Of a stretch of 64,000 nt of DNA, positions 25,801 through 38,203 are shown one piece after another (positions within the stretch are counted from its first letter, which is position 1; every line of letters starts with the position of its first letter). Source of the DNA: Zerene cesonia (taxonomy: Eukaryota > Arthropoda > Insecta > Lepidoptera > Pieridae); NCBI RefSeq assembly GCF_012273895.1, contig NC_052114.1, positions 6,863,927-6,927,926 of the forward strand. The letters are read 5' to 3'. The translations under genes and the position numbers were made by a program. Under the pieces are notes generated by a model. The model saw nothing but the letters and a program-made list of their open reading frames with translations. It had not been told where the DNA came from and did no database searches.

Positions 25801-28103
25801 AAATCATATGCGTGATCTCTATAAAATGCGCATACAGCTTTCCTTAGAAGATGATAAATAAAATAACAAAGATAAAAGATAAATAAAGACAAATTGAGAA
25901 ACAAAGTGGCTCTATCCATATACAACAGCTTCACTGTAATATTCAATAGACACCACAAACAAAGGAGATTGTAAATTAGCAGCGCTTTTTATATTATCAA
26001 TTTTGTCAAGCTCTACATGAACAGAGTGTAGTAATTATAAAATCAACAATAAGTAAGAAGATTCATAAAAAATATTGCCAAATATATCAATATATGAGTA
26101 CACCATGGATGACGTATTGTTTTCAATAAGTGTTTGGTACATTATCTTTGATTAATCTGCACCCGGATATCAGATCCTGCGCAATGTCAAACTAATTTAC
26201 ACCCCTGTGTATATTTCATACTGAGACATAAATTAATTTTAATGAAAAAAGGTTGTTTCGAACCTAAAGCATATTAATGGACATGTTTTCAGACCATAAT
26301 ATGCTCCAGTACAAAAATTTGCTGCTGTTTAACTTTATTAAGAGTGCTACAATTTTATAAGCATGTGAATTGAAAAAAACTCCATAGGTTATATTTCGTA
26401 TATTTATGGGTCATAAATACTTCATAAAATAATTATTCTTAACAAAAAATTATATTATAATATATAACAAAATTAAGATATAATTAAATATAACTACACC
26501 AAATTAAAAGAAAGTTGAAAGTTCTGATATAACAAACATAACAAATATAGTCGAATTGATACATACTTCGTTTTTTGAAGAAGATTGACGAAGGAAAGAA
26601 GTGATGTTTAGTTTAAAAACTATCTTGTAGGAAGATGTAGTTATTGATTATCATGAGTGGAGTAGATTCTCGAAACGGCGTTCATTGTCAGTTTGCTGAA
26701 CGATTATTTCAATACCAAAGGTCAATGGCAAGTAATCACAAGTTAAATCCATATTATAATATCAGAAAATTACACTTAATTATAGGTGGCGTAACAAATG
26801 ACGATTTATTAGGTACATATTATTACCTGAAAAAAATAAAATTTATACATCTACATAAAACATATTCAATATTTATACGTTCAGTTTTTTCTGAATTTAT
26901 AACAGAGTTGAATAAAATATGTTTAAACATTTTCGAGTTTATGCGATCTCTTAATTTTAGAATTCTAAATTAGAAAATATAAAGTTCATAATATTAAAAA
27001 AGATAAAAGTCTTAATTGTTAGTTAAATTATTTATGTTTATGAAGGTGCTAGTATAATATTACACTACACAAAACACAGGTAAGTCACAGTTAACATTAA
27101 TATTTATTATTTATTTATATTCATATCAAACAAGTCGCGTAAAAACTAAAAATATAAATCTTATACAAGTAACTACTGAATATCGCTACGGTTAAAACAG
27201 GATAAAATTAACCGTAATCGTTAATGATGACGAATAGATAATAGTGAATAAATAAAATAAAAACTCTAGGAAAGTTTCTTAATGAATTATGGTTAAACGG
27301 AAATTACCTTAACGATTTCAATACGGATGTTATACGTAGGTACCTACTATGTATAATGAACACATTAAGGCATTTTATAATTGAGGCACAAATATATAAA
27401 CGTAAAAAAGCCTTACCGATTAGTTATCAAAAATTAATTGATTCTACGCGGTTATGGGTCACGAGCTTAACATATTCAGGCATAATGTACTTACGTATAC
27501 AGATATTATTATGCATAAGTTATGCTATAAAATTCCCCACGTCGTAAAGTGTTCACCATGCATAAAATAAAACCAATCTATTAAAAATGTTATAGCCAAC
27601 AACAAATATTCAAGACGAAAAATATATTCAATAAGTTGATTAGCCCTTTTTAACATAAATTTGTATTACCATAGATGATATATAATACTATACGAACATA
27701 CTATCGATAAGGTAATATTATATCAATATGCTAGTATGAGATACATACATACGAAGGCAATCACCCTGGCCTTGACCCTTTCTGTGAATTAAAAAGGTAT
27801 CCAATACGATTAACAGTTTCCGCATTTAAAGCACGTTAATTTCACAAATAGGCTAGAAAAGAGGAATAAATATTTTTATTCATAGGGAGAGCAGGTACTT
27901 ATGCCAATTGGCGTAAAATATATGAATATAATGAGATCAGTTTTATACAAACTTATTCCTTATTCCTTATTTTCGTTCGTCTATCACGAAACGAAAGATA
28001 CGAACAGGCAGATTTTAATAAAATTTTACACAGTGATGAGGTAGGAAGGGTAAAGAAAAGAAAATAGGCCAAAATAAACGTAAAAATAAAACGTCCTAAA
28101 AAT
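22885..28103. other. Gene-free AT-rich stretch
   Basis: No supported gene. The longest frame (26644-26973, + strand) has no recognisable domain and no flanking splice signals. A short 'tttttaaccgacatccccag' scrap at about 24945 resembles the start of another moth repeat. Confidence 0.5.
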
Positions 28104-28192
28104 CTCAGTCATACTACCTCTACATCTAATATCCCCATCAAATGTACAAAATTTTGTAATCTACGAGAGCCAAGCAACGGGCGGAAAGCTAG
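28104..28192 (+). mobile_element. Helitron 3' fragment
   Basis: A truncated copy ending 'gcaacgggcggaaagctag' (CTAG at 28189-28192) directly before a T, the standard 3' end of these elements. The 5' part is too decayed to place. Confidence 0.6.
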
Positions 28193-28863
28193 TAAAAAAT
28201 AAATTCATCCATATTGGGGCCTTCCCTGGAACATATCACTTTAGTCCGCCAACGCTACGCAGCTCACATTACTGGATCTTGTGTTTTTATCGAGCATAAA
28301 TTCCATGCTATAAATTGTATTTCTTCAATCTATGGATATCCCCACAGGCAGGCAATCGAGCTTAATATTTTGTAAAAACACATAAAAATTCACCTCGTCA
28401 AGGCCAATAGGAAATTCCACCGTTTATTTACTTACTTATTTGTATATGATTATATATATTATCATATATGTGCATATGTAAAAATACATAATTGAATATA
28501 TCTGAGATAGCATTAACATATGCAGACCCGTCCTTTGTAGCAACTTGTATCACAAAAATTTAATAAAATATAAATATTGGCATAACAATTATTATTTGTA
28601 TATTTATGTTATGGTGTTGTGCATGAATTTAAAACATAAAATGAAAACCTCACTTCTCACTATCTATCAACTATTAGCTATAAATCATCACAACAATAAT
28701 TATGTCAAAAACTTCATAAATAATATTTTCTAATATATGTTTAAAACATGGTAAGTAAAAATATATAAAAAGCAAAAAATATACAAAGCAAAGAAGCTTT
28801 GTATACAATGTACTGAATCAGGTAAGGTAACAAACAACAATATCAAACATTGATAGAGACATT

Positions 28864-29017
28864 CTGTCCTCGCATTAGGACCAGCTCTCAACAGGGAAGG
28901 TTCGACGCCTCCACAGACGATCTTCGCGAATGCTACTGTGTTTTGCTCGGTGAATAAGGGATCTAGCGACTCGTATTGTATTCCTCATCCTTTCTAATCC
29001 ATTCCTTTATTCCCGTC
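28864..29017 (-). mobile_element. Interspersed repeat fragment, partner of the 3870 repeat
   Basis: On the - strand it reads '...attcaccgagcaaaacacag', 'tagcattcgcgaagatcg' and 'gagagctggtcctaatgcg', which parallels the 'ctcaccgtacgaaacacag ... gagagctggcccaaatcat' part of the copy at 3870-4165. Its left end abuts the perfect palindrome at 29018-29051. Confidence 0.5.
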
Positions 29018-29051
29018 ATCTATCCAATAACCATATGGTTATTGGATAGAT
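29018..29051. repeat. Perfect 34-bp palindrome without loop
   Basis: atctatccaataaccat (29018-29034) is followed immediately by its exact complement (29035-29051). A further partial copy of the arm (ctccaataatc) follows at 29052. Confidence 0.9.
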
Positions 29052-30129
29052 CTCCAATAATCAATATCCACTAACCCGATGACGTAAAAAAGGTTATATA
29101 AAATGTAGCCCCGAATAATTTTCTCAGTCTTCAGAATGATATGTTTTGGTCTATGTAAATATGTTATATTATTGAAAAGTGTATTCCGCATAAGACATAC
29201 CCGTTAGACTTCCAAAATGCGTAATCTTATCCAGAAGCAACTTTAATCTATTCCCTTTTTGTCTATACGTCTTAAAATATGTGCAATTACACCAAATATT
29301 TTTAAAGCAATTGTCGGTTCTTGAACTCCAACATCCAATCCTCGAGTCCAATAAACACTTATTATAATGTCTATTGTCATGTTGTGTGTATATATACTGC
29401 TAGTGTATATATTTTCTACCCTCTCCTTTAACATAGATATTTTATTCATCCTCGACCTCATGCTGCCTTAAAGGAGAGATCGCTCTTTTAACGATAAGCC
29501 CACCATTTTTAGTAAATATTAAGCGTTTATGTCTCATTGTAATACTTTTTTTGTTTAAAATTTTTATTCATTCATTCAAAATTGCATAAATACATACATT
29601 TAAAGGATAGATACAGAAGATACATATACCTATGTAAAAAATATTTAATTCCCTATGGAAATAATGTAATAAATGAGATATTTTTCTTCATCTTTTGATT
29701 TCGCCTCGTATGCCGATAATCGTTTTTATTCTTCTCTCTTTTTTGTTATAAAAAATAACGACGGCAACAAATATAAATTTATTTTTGGAGTTTTTTATTA
29801 CAAGTTTTATCCTCGATATAATAATTATACTATTTTGACGATTTGTATCATGTGCGTTTTTATCGAGGTTTTTATTTATTTCGCTGTCTCGTAGTCACGG
29901 TATGTATCTATTTTTTGTCAACTACAACAGAACATTAAAACAAAAACGCTCCAAAGAAAAATATGAGAGCTTTAATTTACACATTAATGGGAATCGTTTT
30001 ATCACAATTACCTTATGAATCTATAGTGTATAAGTATTAACTTTAAAAAATATTAATAGTCAACTAATAAACCGAAAATATCGTGACGTCAAATCGCAAA
30101 AAGTCAAGTTTAAGGCGGGTGTAGAGCGA
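29052..30129. other. Gene-free stretch upstream of the ELOVL leader
   Basis: No supported gene. Sequence directly left of 30130 is the presumed upstream promoter region of the elongase gene; no TATA box or other core element could be assigned with confidence. Confidence 0.4.
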
Positions 30130-30370
30130 TGTGATAAAAGAGCGTGGAAGTGGCGCGCGGTGGCAGTACCGAGCACGCTTGCACGTCGAGCGCAGGCGCA
30201 GTTTTCGCAGTTACACTACGCGATTTACGCGCGGCTCGCGCTCTCGCAACCCTAGCGCCCTCACCTTCACATGTTGCGTATTGGATATTCGCAGTCCACT
30301 TTCGGGTAGTGTGTGTGCTCCAATAGGTGGTGGAAAGGAATCGCGTTTTTGCAGTATCGGACGCCCGCAG
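30130..30370 (+). other. Probable untranslated leader exon and promoter of the ELOVL gene
   Basis: A block about 240 bases long that is strikingly CG-rich (gcgcgcggtggcagtacc, gcacgtcgagcgcaggcgcag) in otherwise AT-rich DNA, ending in gcccgcag/gtgagact, a near-consensus splice donor with GT at 30371. The first coding exon of the elongase starts behind an acceptor at 43123, 11 bases before its ATG, so that gene must have an upstream non-coding exon on the + strand, and this is the best candidate. The transcription start is not resolved. Short frames within the block would be uORFs at most. The link to ELOVL is inferred, since no transcript is available. Confidence 0.5.
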
Positions 30371-31860
30371 GTGAGACTATAGTGAATATAAGATGCTCGC
30401 AATTATGAAATCAGCTTGCAACGTCTGAATCATGTGACAGAAAGAGCAGTTTGTTTAAAAGTAATGTTTTTCATAAAACAAAATATTGTTAAAATCATTT
30501 CTAATAAAATTTTAAGAATATTTTTCGTATCATATTTGAACAAACGTTTTTACAAATAACTTTTTAGTTAATAATCTTAACCTTGTTCAAAACGAACGAC
30601 AACAAAATAAATGAAAACAACAGAGATATACCGTTAACTCGATAAGAAAAGTAAAATGTTATAATTTAACATTTCTTATACCACTATGAAATGTAGAGTC
30701 AAAACATCGTTTCAAAGGTTATCTCTGTAAATATCAAGAGAAAAGGTGAACAATGGTCATCCTTCCTTCTAAATATGTTTAAAAAATATATTCTACTACG
30801 ATTCAAATAATACATATATATAATACTACGTGAAGGACACACCGTTCTAATGAGCATTCCTTATGTAAACTTATGTTGATGTGCAAATACTTGATCGATG
30901 TTGACGATATATAATATTAACTCACTGATACTTAGATCCATAAAGTAAACGTTTTGCCCAACCGAGATTACTTTACATTACATTTAAAAGGTGATAAGAT
31001 TTAAACGTTCATTAAATGCAATCGTCTAAGAAAGGAGCTCGGTTTTGAAGCCAAGGATTCACCAAGGCGCTTTGCAGACGTTAGTATTCCCATCGCGTGT
31101 GTCGGCGCAAAACCGTGGACGTGTGACGTAAGGTCACGTCGAATGGCCACTGACATGAGATTAACTCCCTACTATCCTCCAACACCTTATCGTGACGTTG
31201 TAATAGAATTGAAAAGTTATGGCATTGATTCATATATAAAACATTTTCGGCTTCACAGCGCGGTGTTGTAAAGGCAAGACATTATCTTTGTCAATTTAGA
31301 TTTTAACCTTAGTTCTGTTGAGCAAACTTACATGACTTGCATAAAATGCTCTTCCAATTATCTGAGTAGAGGACATCAAGAGTAACTGCAAAGAGCCAGC
31401 TACGTTCGACTAACCAACAATTAGAATGACTGATTAATCGAAACGTGTCTTAGAGCGATTAAGTAATATCAATTTATGAACTTGACACCAATAGCCAAAC
31501 CTGAAATCATTTCATATAATTAACGTCAGATTGGGTATATACAAGGATCGTAAGAAAAACTCTAAAAGGACAAAATTAATTTGAGCGACCACCTACAAAG
31601 TCAGAGGCCGTAATCTAAATAAGGAAAGTAAACATCGGAAATCTTCGAAGGTCACTCAGTTATTCGATAGAGACCTGCGAACTAAACTTATCACAGAAAA
31701 TTTACTTTATTGGCTAATAAACGACAACTCAGCGAATTATCTACTCTCGTGGACATAATTAGAGGAACGGTGTGTAAAAGAGACCGGAAATTAAAACATT
31801 TTTATATATGCTAGAATAAATGTTATATAAGTGAAGAACACTTGATTCTTTCTTCTGCTT

Positions 31861-31903
31861 CTCTAAATCCGTCTATGGGTATATAATATAGACAGATTTA
31901 GAG
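31861..31903. repeat. Hairpin, 16-base arms with one mismatch
   Basis: ctctaaatccgtctat (31861-31876) and atagacagatttagag (31888-31903) pair except at one position; the loop is 11 bases. Confidence 0.8.
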
Positions 31904-32898
31904 ATATTCTTTGATACGTTGATATTGAGATATAATCGCCAATATTTATTGTGTCCAGTTTTGATAATTTCATTAATGTTACAGTTACGCCCAATGACCA
32001 CAAGTCAACCATACCCACGTTTGATTATCGGATACTGTTGAACAGATTTCTATGTAAATCGTTGTTTTCCGTAATGAAATTTATTTCTTTCTCTTTATTC
32101 TCTTTCGTAAAATAAAATCTACGTGCATTTTAAGCAATTTTACATTTTAACATCTATCTATCCACATCTCTACTAGACATATTTGAAAACAACCCATGTT
32201 ACTATATCTAATATAAAGAATCAGGTTCAGAACAAACAGTAAATGAAGTTGTTGTTTATAATCCTTGTATAATCTAAATATCGAACTCTAGGTATGTAAG
32301 ATGTCACTCCATACTAGAATATTATCTACCTACGATAAAAAAAAAGTTAGCGATAGAACTTAACGGCGTAGAAAGATAATTAATCGCAAAACTCATTAAC
32401 ATAAACTGGGCATTGATACGGGTTCCCACAAACTTGTTAACAAACTGTAAATATTGCAATTAAAAACGAATTTTTTGTAATATACGAATGACGTCAATAG
32501 ACTAATTTATCATTGCATCAAATTATGGGGAATAATTAGTTAAAAGGGTGTTTTTTTGTGGTGTCAACGCATATTGATCACATGCTAATTTGATTGTGTA
32601 TTTAAACCATAATGCTACAAGCTTGATACGATAGAAAAAAAATCACAAAGATACTGCTTATGACGACTGAAACTATTCTAATATACGGGACACATTTTAA
32701 TTTTTTGTCAAATTAATCTACAAGCGACATAGCAATTAAATTTTTTTAAAGTTTTGAATACAATCAGTAGGTTTTAATAATGGCTCTTGTACTCCTCTTA
32801 GAATGAGTGAAGTAAGCTTAACTGTTTTTTTTCTTTTATCAAATTATAATAACTGCATAAACATATTGTGTACAGGTACAATTGTTGCGAATATTTAT

Positions 32899-33060
32899 CA
32901 GGTTCCGCACCCAAATAACAAAAAGCTGTCTGTCAATCTGTTCATCTGTCACCAGGCTGTATATGATGAACCGTAATAGATAGACAGTTGAAAATTTGAG
33001 TGGTGATATATTTATGTTGCTGCTATAAAAACAAATAATAATTTAGTGAAAAGAAGATGA
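32899..33060 (+). mobile_element. Interspersed repeat, 'ggttccgcacccaaa' type
   Basis: It carries 'ggttccgcacccaaataac', 'catctgtcaccaggctgtat' and 'gatgaaccgtaatagataga', the usual order of the 'ggttccgtac' repeats, then decays. A sister fragment follows at 33281. Confidence 0.6.
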
Positions 33061-33280
33061 CAGAATACTAAGAAATGCGTTTCTCGATTCTGCCGATATA
33101 TAGCCAGACACGTAGACGGGTGCACTGGTATGACGCGTAGCTCCACAGCGTCGACGAATTGCAAAAAATAATTAATATCGGTTAAAAATCTATCGCAAAG
33201 CTCGTGTTGACATAGTATAATAACATTTGAATATTTCATAAATTTTAATGCGAATCAAAACAAAAGAAAATTGCATCAAG

Positions 33281-33450
33281 GTTTTTTTAAGATTCCGCGC
33301 CTGAACGGAATCCGGCTGCACGTATTAGCTAGACAGTTGAAATTTTCACAGTTGATGCATTTCTCTTGCGCTATACAACAACAAATACCAAATTAAACAG
33401 TAAAATAAAATAAGTATTAAGAGTGGCTCCCATATAGTAATGTGATTATT
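33281..33450 (+). mobile_element. Interspersed repeat, 'attccgcgcctgaac' type
   Basis: It contains 'gattccgcgcctgaacgga', 'agctagacagttgaaatttt', 'cacagttgatgcatttctc' and 'gtggctcccatatagtaatg', the middle and 3' part of the same family as 32899-33060. Same strand; only about 220 bases lie between the two copies. Confidence 0.6.
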
Positions 33451-33917
33451 TGCTTTTTTTATAGATTATCGATTAATCAACGCGAGCTCGGCGGTATATA
33501 TGCATATTTATCACTTTCAAATATATAGAAATCGATCATAAATAGATACTTGCTGAAAATTATAGTAATGTACGGATAATAAAGCAATTGTTGATAATCG
33601 TGTCTGTAATATCAGTATCGGTACTTTATTAATTACATAGCTCACGAGTATCTAAACTAAACATTTTAGATACGAAATGTTGATCAGATAATATAAAATA
33701 CAAAGAATAGTATTTTGGATGTTTTCTTTTTATATGCATTCTAATAGAGTGCAACTAAATAACCCTTCACGATCACAAAAATATAATTTGCAAATTTACT
33801 TAGTGTGTATGTGATATGCAAATTGCAATGTACCTATAAGTATATGAAACAGTCATGATATTTATTGATACATTTTTGGGATAACTCAAACCTCTTCTTG
33901 ACTGAAACATAGCTAAC

Positions 33918-33972
33918 TTTATTCGATAACGTTAATATTATTCGATAACGGCAATAACGTTATTCGAATAAT
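33918..33972. repeat. Short tandem repeat of 'attcgataacg' units, about 2.5 copies
   Basis: Two direct units 'ttattcgataacg' and a third, inverted one 'cgttattcgaataa' lie side by side. Confidence 0.5.
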
Positions 33973-34157
33973 TTTATCCATATTATAGATACTTATATCC
34001 CAAAAAGATAGAAAATATTTTAATCACAAAAATTCGAATCTAGCAGAACTACATTAATATATAACTATGTACTAATGTTCATAACTAAAGAATGTCCCGA
34101 ACCCTAGCAGTCTTGAATAGTTTATCATAAAAAGAAGTATTTATAATAAAAAGAAGT

Positions 34158-34184
34158 ATATCATGAGCATTAAGCTCATGATAT
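34158..34184. repeat. Perfect hairpin, 11-base arms and 5-base loop
   Basis: atatcatgagc (34158-34168), loop attaa, exact complement at 34174-34184; directly preceded by a short tandem duplication 'aaaaagaagtat'. Confidence 0.8.
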
Positions 34185-34314
34185 TTATAACACAGATGTG
34201 ACTCCGTATATTCACGCTTCAATTTACAGTAACTACGACAAATTCAATGCTAAAATTAATCACGTAAGGTGACAAGCGGTTGTACTTAGAACAAGGATAG
34301 TCATTAAATGGTGT

Positions 34315-34610
34315 ATGATGTCAGGGATCACGTCCGTTTTGGCCTCGTGCGTTCGACTGCCGCCTGTAAATGTTTACATTTGTGCCGGCGACGGCCCGCG
34401 ACGTCCACCTGAAGCGCAACGACCAGTGATTAGTTGCAAAATGTTCGTGGCCGAAACGAGTTCAGGGTCGACTGTGTTGCCTCCGGGTGTTGCGCAAGCC
34501 CACTCCGTGCATTCGCTCTCTGCCCGAACCCGAAATGTGTTCCATCACCAATGGGTGATAAATGTATCTGTGAAGACCTCCAAATCGATTACTCGCTGGC
34601 TACTACGTTA
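34315..34610 (+). pseudogene. GC-rich island with a cysteine-rich, EGF-like open fragment
   Basis: About 300 bases of raised GC in AT-rich intron DNA. In the frame open from 34434 to a TAA at 34623-34625 the translation includes CPNPKCVPSPMGDKCICEDL, whose cysteine spacing resembles the EGF modules next to YWTD propellers in LDL-receptor-type proteins. Neighbouring frames are interrupted, the edges lack good splice sites, and no other module is visible. It could be a relic of a receptor gene, an unrecognised exon, or chance in a GC-rich regulatory block. Confidence 0.2.
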
Positions 34611-37600
34611 AGAAACAATGCATAATTACATTAATTTTACGGTTACCAATAAATTTTTTATCATGAAACGCCTTACAAGTTTATGAAATATAATTTTTAA
34701 ATATTATCTCCGTTAATTTTTGCTAAGCTGTCCAAACTAGAAATTTACGAAATAATTTTGACATCACATTCTATAATACATAAATTAACGCGAGACACTA
34801 AAGGCCAACCCAAGGCGTTGTTACGTTAAAAGAATTACTCGTAAGGCGACGCAATCGCTATTTCCTGAGCCTTTTAATCTGAATTTGTACTGGATGTACT
34901 TCTAACGTATCGTTTTTAAATTTAAAGAAAACTTTCAACAACTAAGATAGTTTTTCCACTTAAAAAAAGAGGCTACTGAGATATTGGTTTTGAAAAACTA
35001 TGCATCAATTAATTTAATAACACAACCTCTTGTAGGTCATCAAGGTCACATGTGTGCCCAATTCTTTGCATTAAAATATAAAATTACGCATAGATATAAA
35101 ATTATTAAATGGATAAAAACTCTAGTTATCTTGCCATCATAACACGCTCTACAACATATTATTATCGGTATAAAAGATCTAAAATCTGAAAGAATTATTT
35201 TATGAGATACCATTTTTTTTACAAGACAGTAATTTATCATGATTCTCAGTTTTATATAAATATGTACCTACCTGCTTTTTTAGACTTTAATATATGTAGG
35301 TACTTTATACTAAAGCTACAAATACATAATAACGAAGAACAAAACAATAGAAGTACATAATTTTATTACATACTTATAAAATTTGGTTTAGTTTGTTTCT
35401 GTTCATCTAATTTTATTTTTCTGCTAAACATTTGTCAACAGATCACTAAAAAAGAGAATAAAATTTTAAAAGAAAACATTCCGTTGTTTACTTAATTAAA
35501 TAACGTTAATATTTATTTTAAAATATTTTACTTATGAACATATATTAGGCTAATCAATTTTCCTGTTTTGCGCTAACTACCAAGGTTGATACATTCCACA
35601 TTTTAGCACATTTAGTGAAAAATGTGATCATTAACAGCATTACCATAATTATTTACTCCTCACTGATTCAAAATAGGCATTCGTATTTATCATCATCAGG
35701 TCAAATTTATTTCTTTGGTAAACATTATAATAAAAAGGTTGGAATACTTTGTACTCTCACTTTGATTAACTATGCTAAAAAGACAAAAGAAATTATAATA
35801 GGTGTAGGTACACAGAATATCGCTAAATAGTTTTCTTTATAATTTTTGTACAGCATTTAAAATTAGTTATAATCTTGGTAAATGAAATGTACTATGTGAA
35901 ATGCTATAAATATCAATCTTTATTTCAAAAGGTTACAACACAATGTAAGTAATATAGATGATATGGGCTACACATGGTCGTGTATTATATTCTGTAAAGA
36001 TGTTTCCATTTCCACGCTATTGTCGTTCTGCCTTGTATTGATTGTATAACGTTTGTTATAATTCGTTCCTGTTTTTACTTCCTAATGAATCCCTTAAGTC
36101 TTTGTCTATTGTACCTAATTGCATATCTTCAAATAAAATTTTTAAGAATCAAAATTCCGAAAATATTACATTTAAAATTTTTATGTTCGTGATGCGCTTT
36201 ATTTTGGTATTCTAATATAGATCACATTTTAAAGGAAGGTCACAGATATCAATCTTTATCTATGTGGGAAATAAAAAATAATACCTGGTTCATATCGTGC
36301 TAACCGAAGCGAAAATTTACACATTTACATCTAATTTAAAATAAAATTAAAATTGTAAAATGAATTACAAGAAAAACCACACCACTTAAGCTAACGAATA
36401 TGTTTAAGGAAACAATTTTTTGGAAAAGTTGCTTTTTCATTAAAGTGACGATATTTATAGCGTAATATCCGCGGTATACGTACAATGTTATTTATCTTCT
36501 TGTGAATGTACTTTCACGTAATATAAACGCACGGTTACATTTCATTGAAAGTCATTTTCAATAACAAAACGGAGTTTTTGACGTATTGCGTGCAAATATG
36601 CACTCATTGTCAATGTCGTACACTGCTGCTTTAATTAATCGTCGATAGTTTAAGGCTAGTGTAAATACTAGTAATTTAAAATTGCATTCTTCAAATATTT
36701 GCCTTATTTTGTCTTTTCTGTATAGTTATTGATAATATACTTAATACTATATTAGATGTAGTTAAGGGCCATTGGATTAAATTGATATAAAATTAATAAA
36801 AAAATTATGGCGTGCCATATTCATCATATATAATATACCTTCAATTAATATGTGGATAGATGATATTTAGGTTAGTGATTAGTATGAATATAACAAAATA
36901 TAACCCGGCTCGATTAGCATAATTGGTATTAAGAAGTAGATATTATCCTCAGGGAAATAACAATTATTTTGCATGCTTTTCCTCATTCCTAACCTTTAAA
37001 ATGGAGATTTTGCATACTTAGTAACAGAGATATGCACTTATTGTTAGTCCTTTATTTATACTCGACAGACAGTAGTATGAACCAGGGACGTTTTCTGAAT
37101 GTCAATAGCATTCGGGCTTCCCCACTCTACCTTTTAACAGATGCCATGACTCAGTTCGCTGTTATTTTTTTTTGTCGCACGCAATAGGCCTTTGTAATAG
37201 TATTTTAATTTATTTTGATTTCATCATATTTACGATATCAAAAGATTGAATTATTAATTTTACTACTATAAAAAGTAAAATTTGTTTAGTACCTGCCTAC
37301 ACAATATCCATCATAATATGTATTTAAAAAACTTATTCATTGCGTTTGTTCAAATTAACAAGTTGCCCGGATATTGAGCAAAAAGATTATATAAATAAAT
37401 ATTATCAACCTTACTAAGGAATTTGTATCAACAATTATTATTACACTTAATATATTATTGTCACGTGAATATGCGTCGTCGAAACAGGAACCGAGAATGT
37501 TACTAACGCAATTTTATTCCTAAATATGTTTTTATTGTCCTTACGAGCGAAGAATATTTATAGCTGATTAAGTCTAATAAATATAATAGTAACAAAACAA

Positions 37601-38143
37601 CCCATATTACTCATACTCTGTAGGGTTTACAAAAACCAAACTAATTTCTGAAAAGACAAAGATTGTCATGGAAATCGATATACAGCACATTTTGAAGAGG
37701 CAATTATCACATCACGTAAAATGAATATTCCGATAGATTTTATTTATAGTCGATCGTTGATGAGATAATTTCACGGCGATGTAAAACAGATGTGATGTGA
37801 CTGAATTCCTTTTGATCATACTCGTTTACTTACTAATTCCTATAACAATGCATCTTGAATTTTGTTTTCTATGAAATGTAGTGATACCTACTTCAAACTC
37901 ATCACACATTCATACGCTTTTTAAATAAATAAATTGTTGACAACTTAAACCATGTGTACTAATGCTTGTGTGTGAGATTATTTTAATTGCATTGTCATTT
38001 GTTGTCAACTATATTACTTATGGCTGATTACATAAGGTGAAACTACGACCTTGTGCTTTATGAATGATTGTCTTATATCATAAAAACATTTAGATCGACC
38101 ATATACAAATAATAAATTGAAATTTTGTGTAACGGTATGCATA

Positions 38144-38203
38144 CATACGAAAATTTACGAAACTTTAATAAACAATTATTAAAGTTTCGTAAATTTTCGT
38201 ATG
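38144..38203. repeat. Perfect 28-bp inverted repeat with a 4-base loop
   Basis: The arm at 38144-38171 (starting catacgaaaatttacgaaac) is matched base for base by its complement at 38176-38203; the loop is acaa. The longest perfect stem in the window. Confidence 0.95.

Noticed and set aside
26644..26973. 109-residue open frame on the + strand
   Set aside because: AT-driven composition, no domain, no splice or start context; most likely chance.
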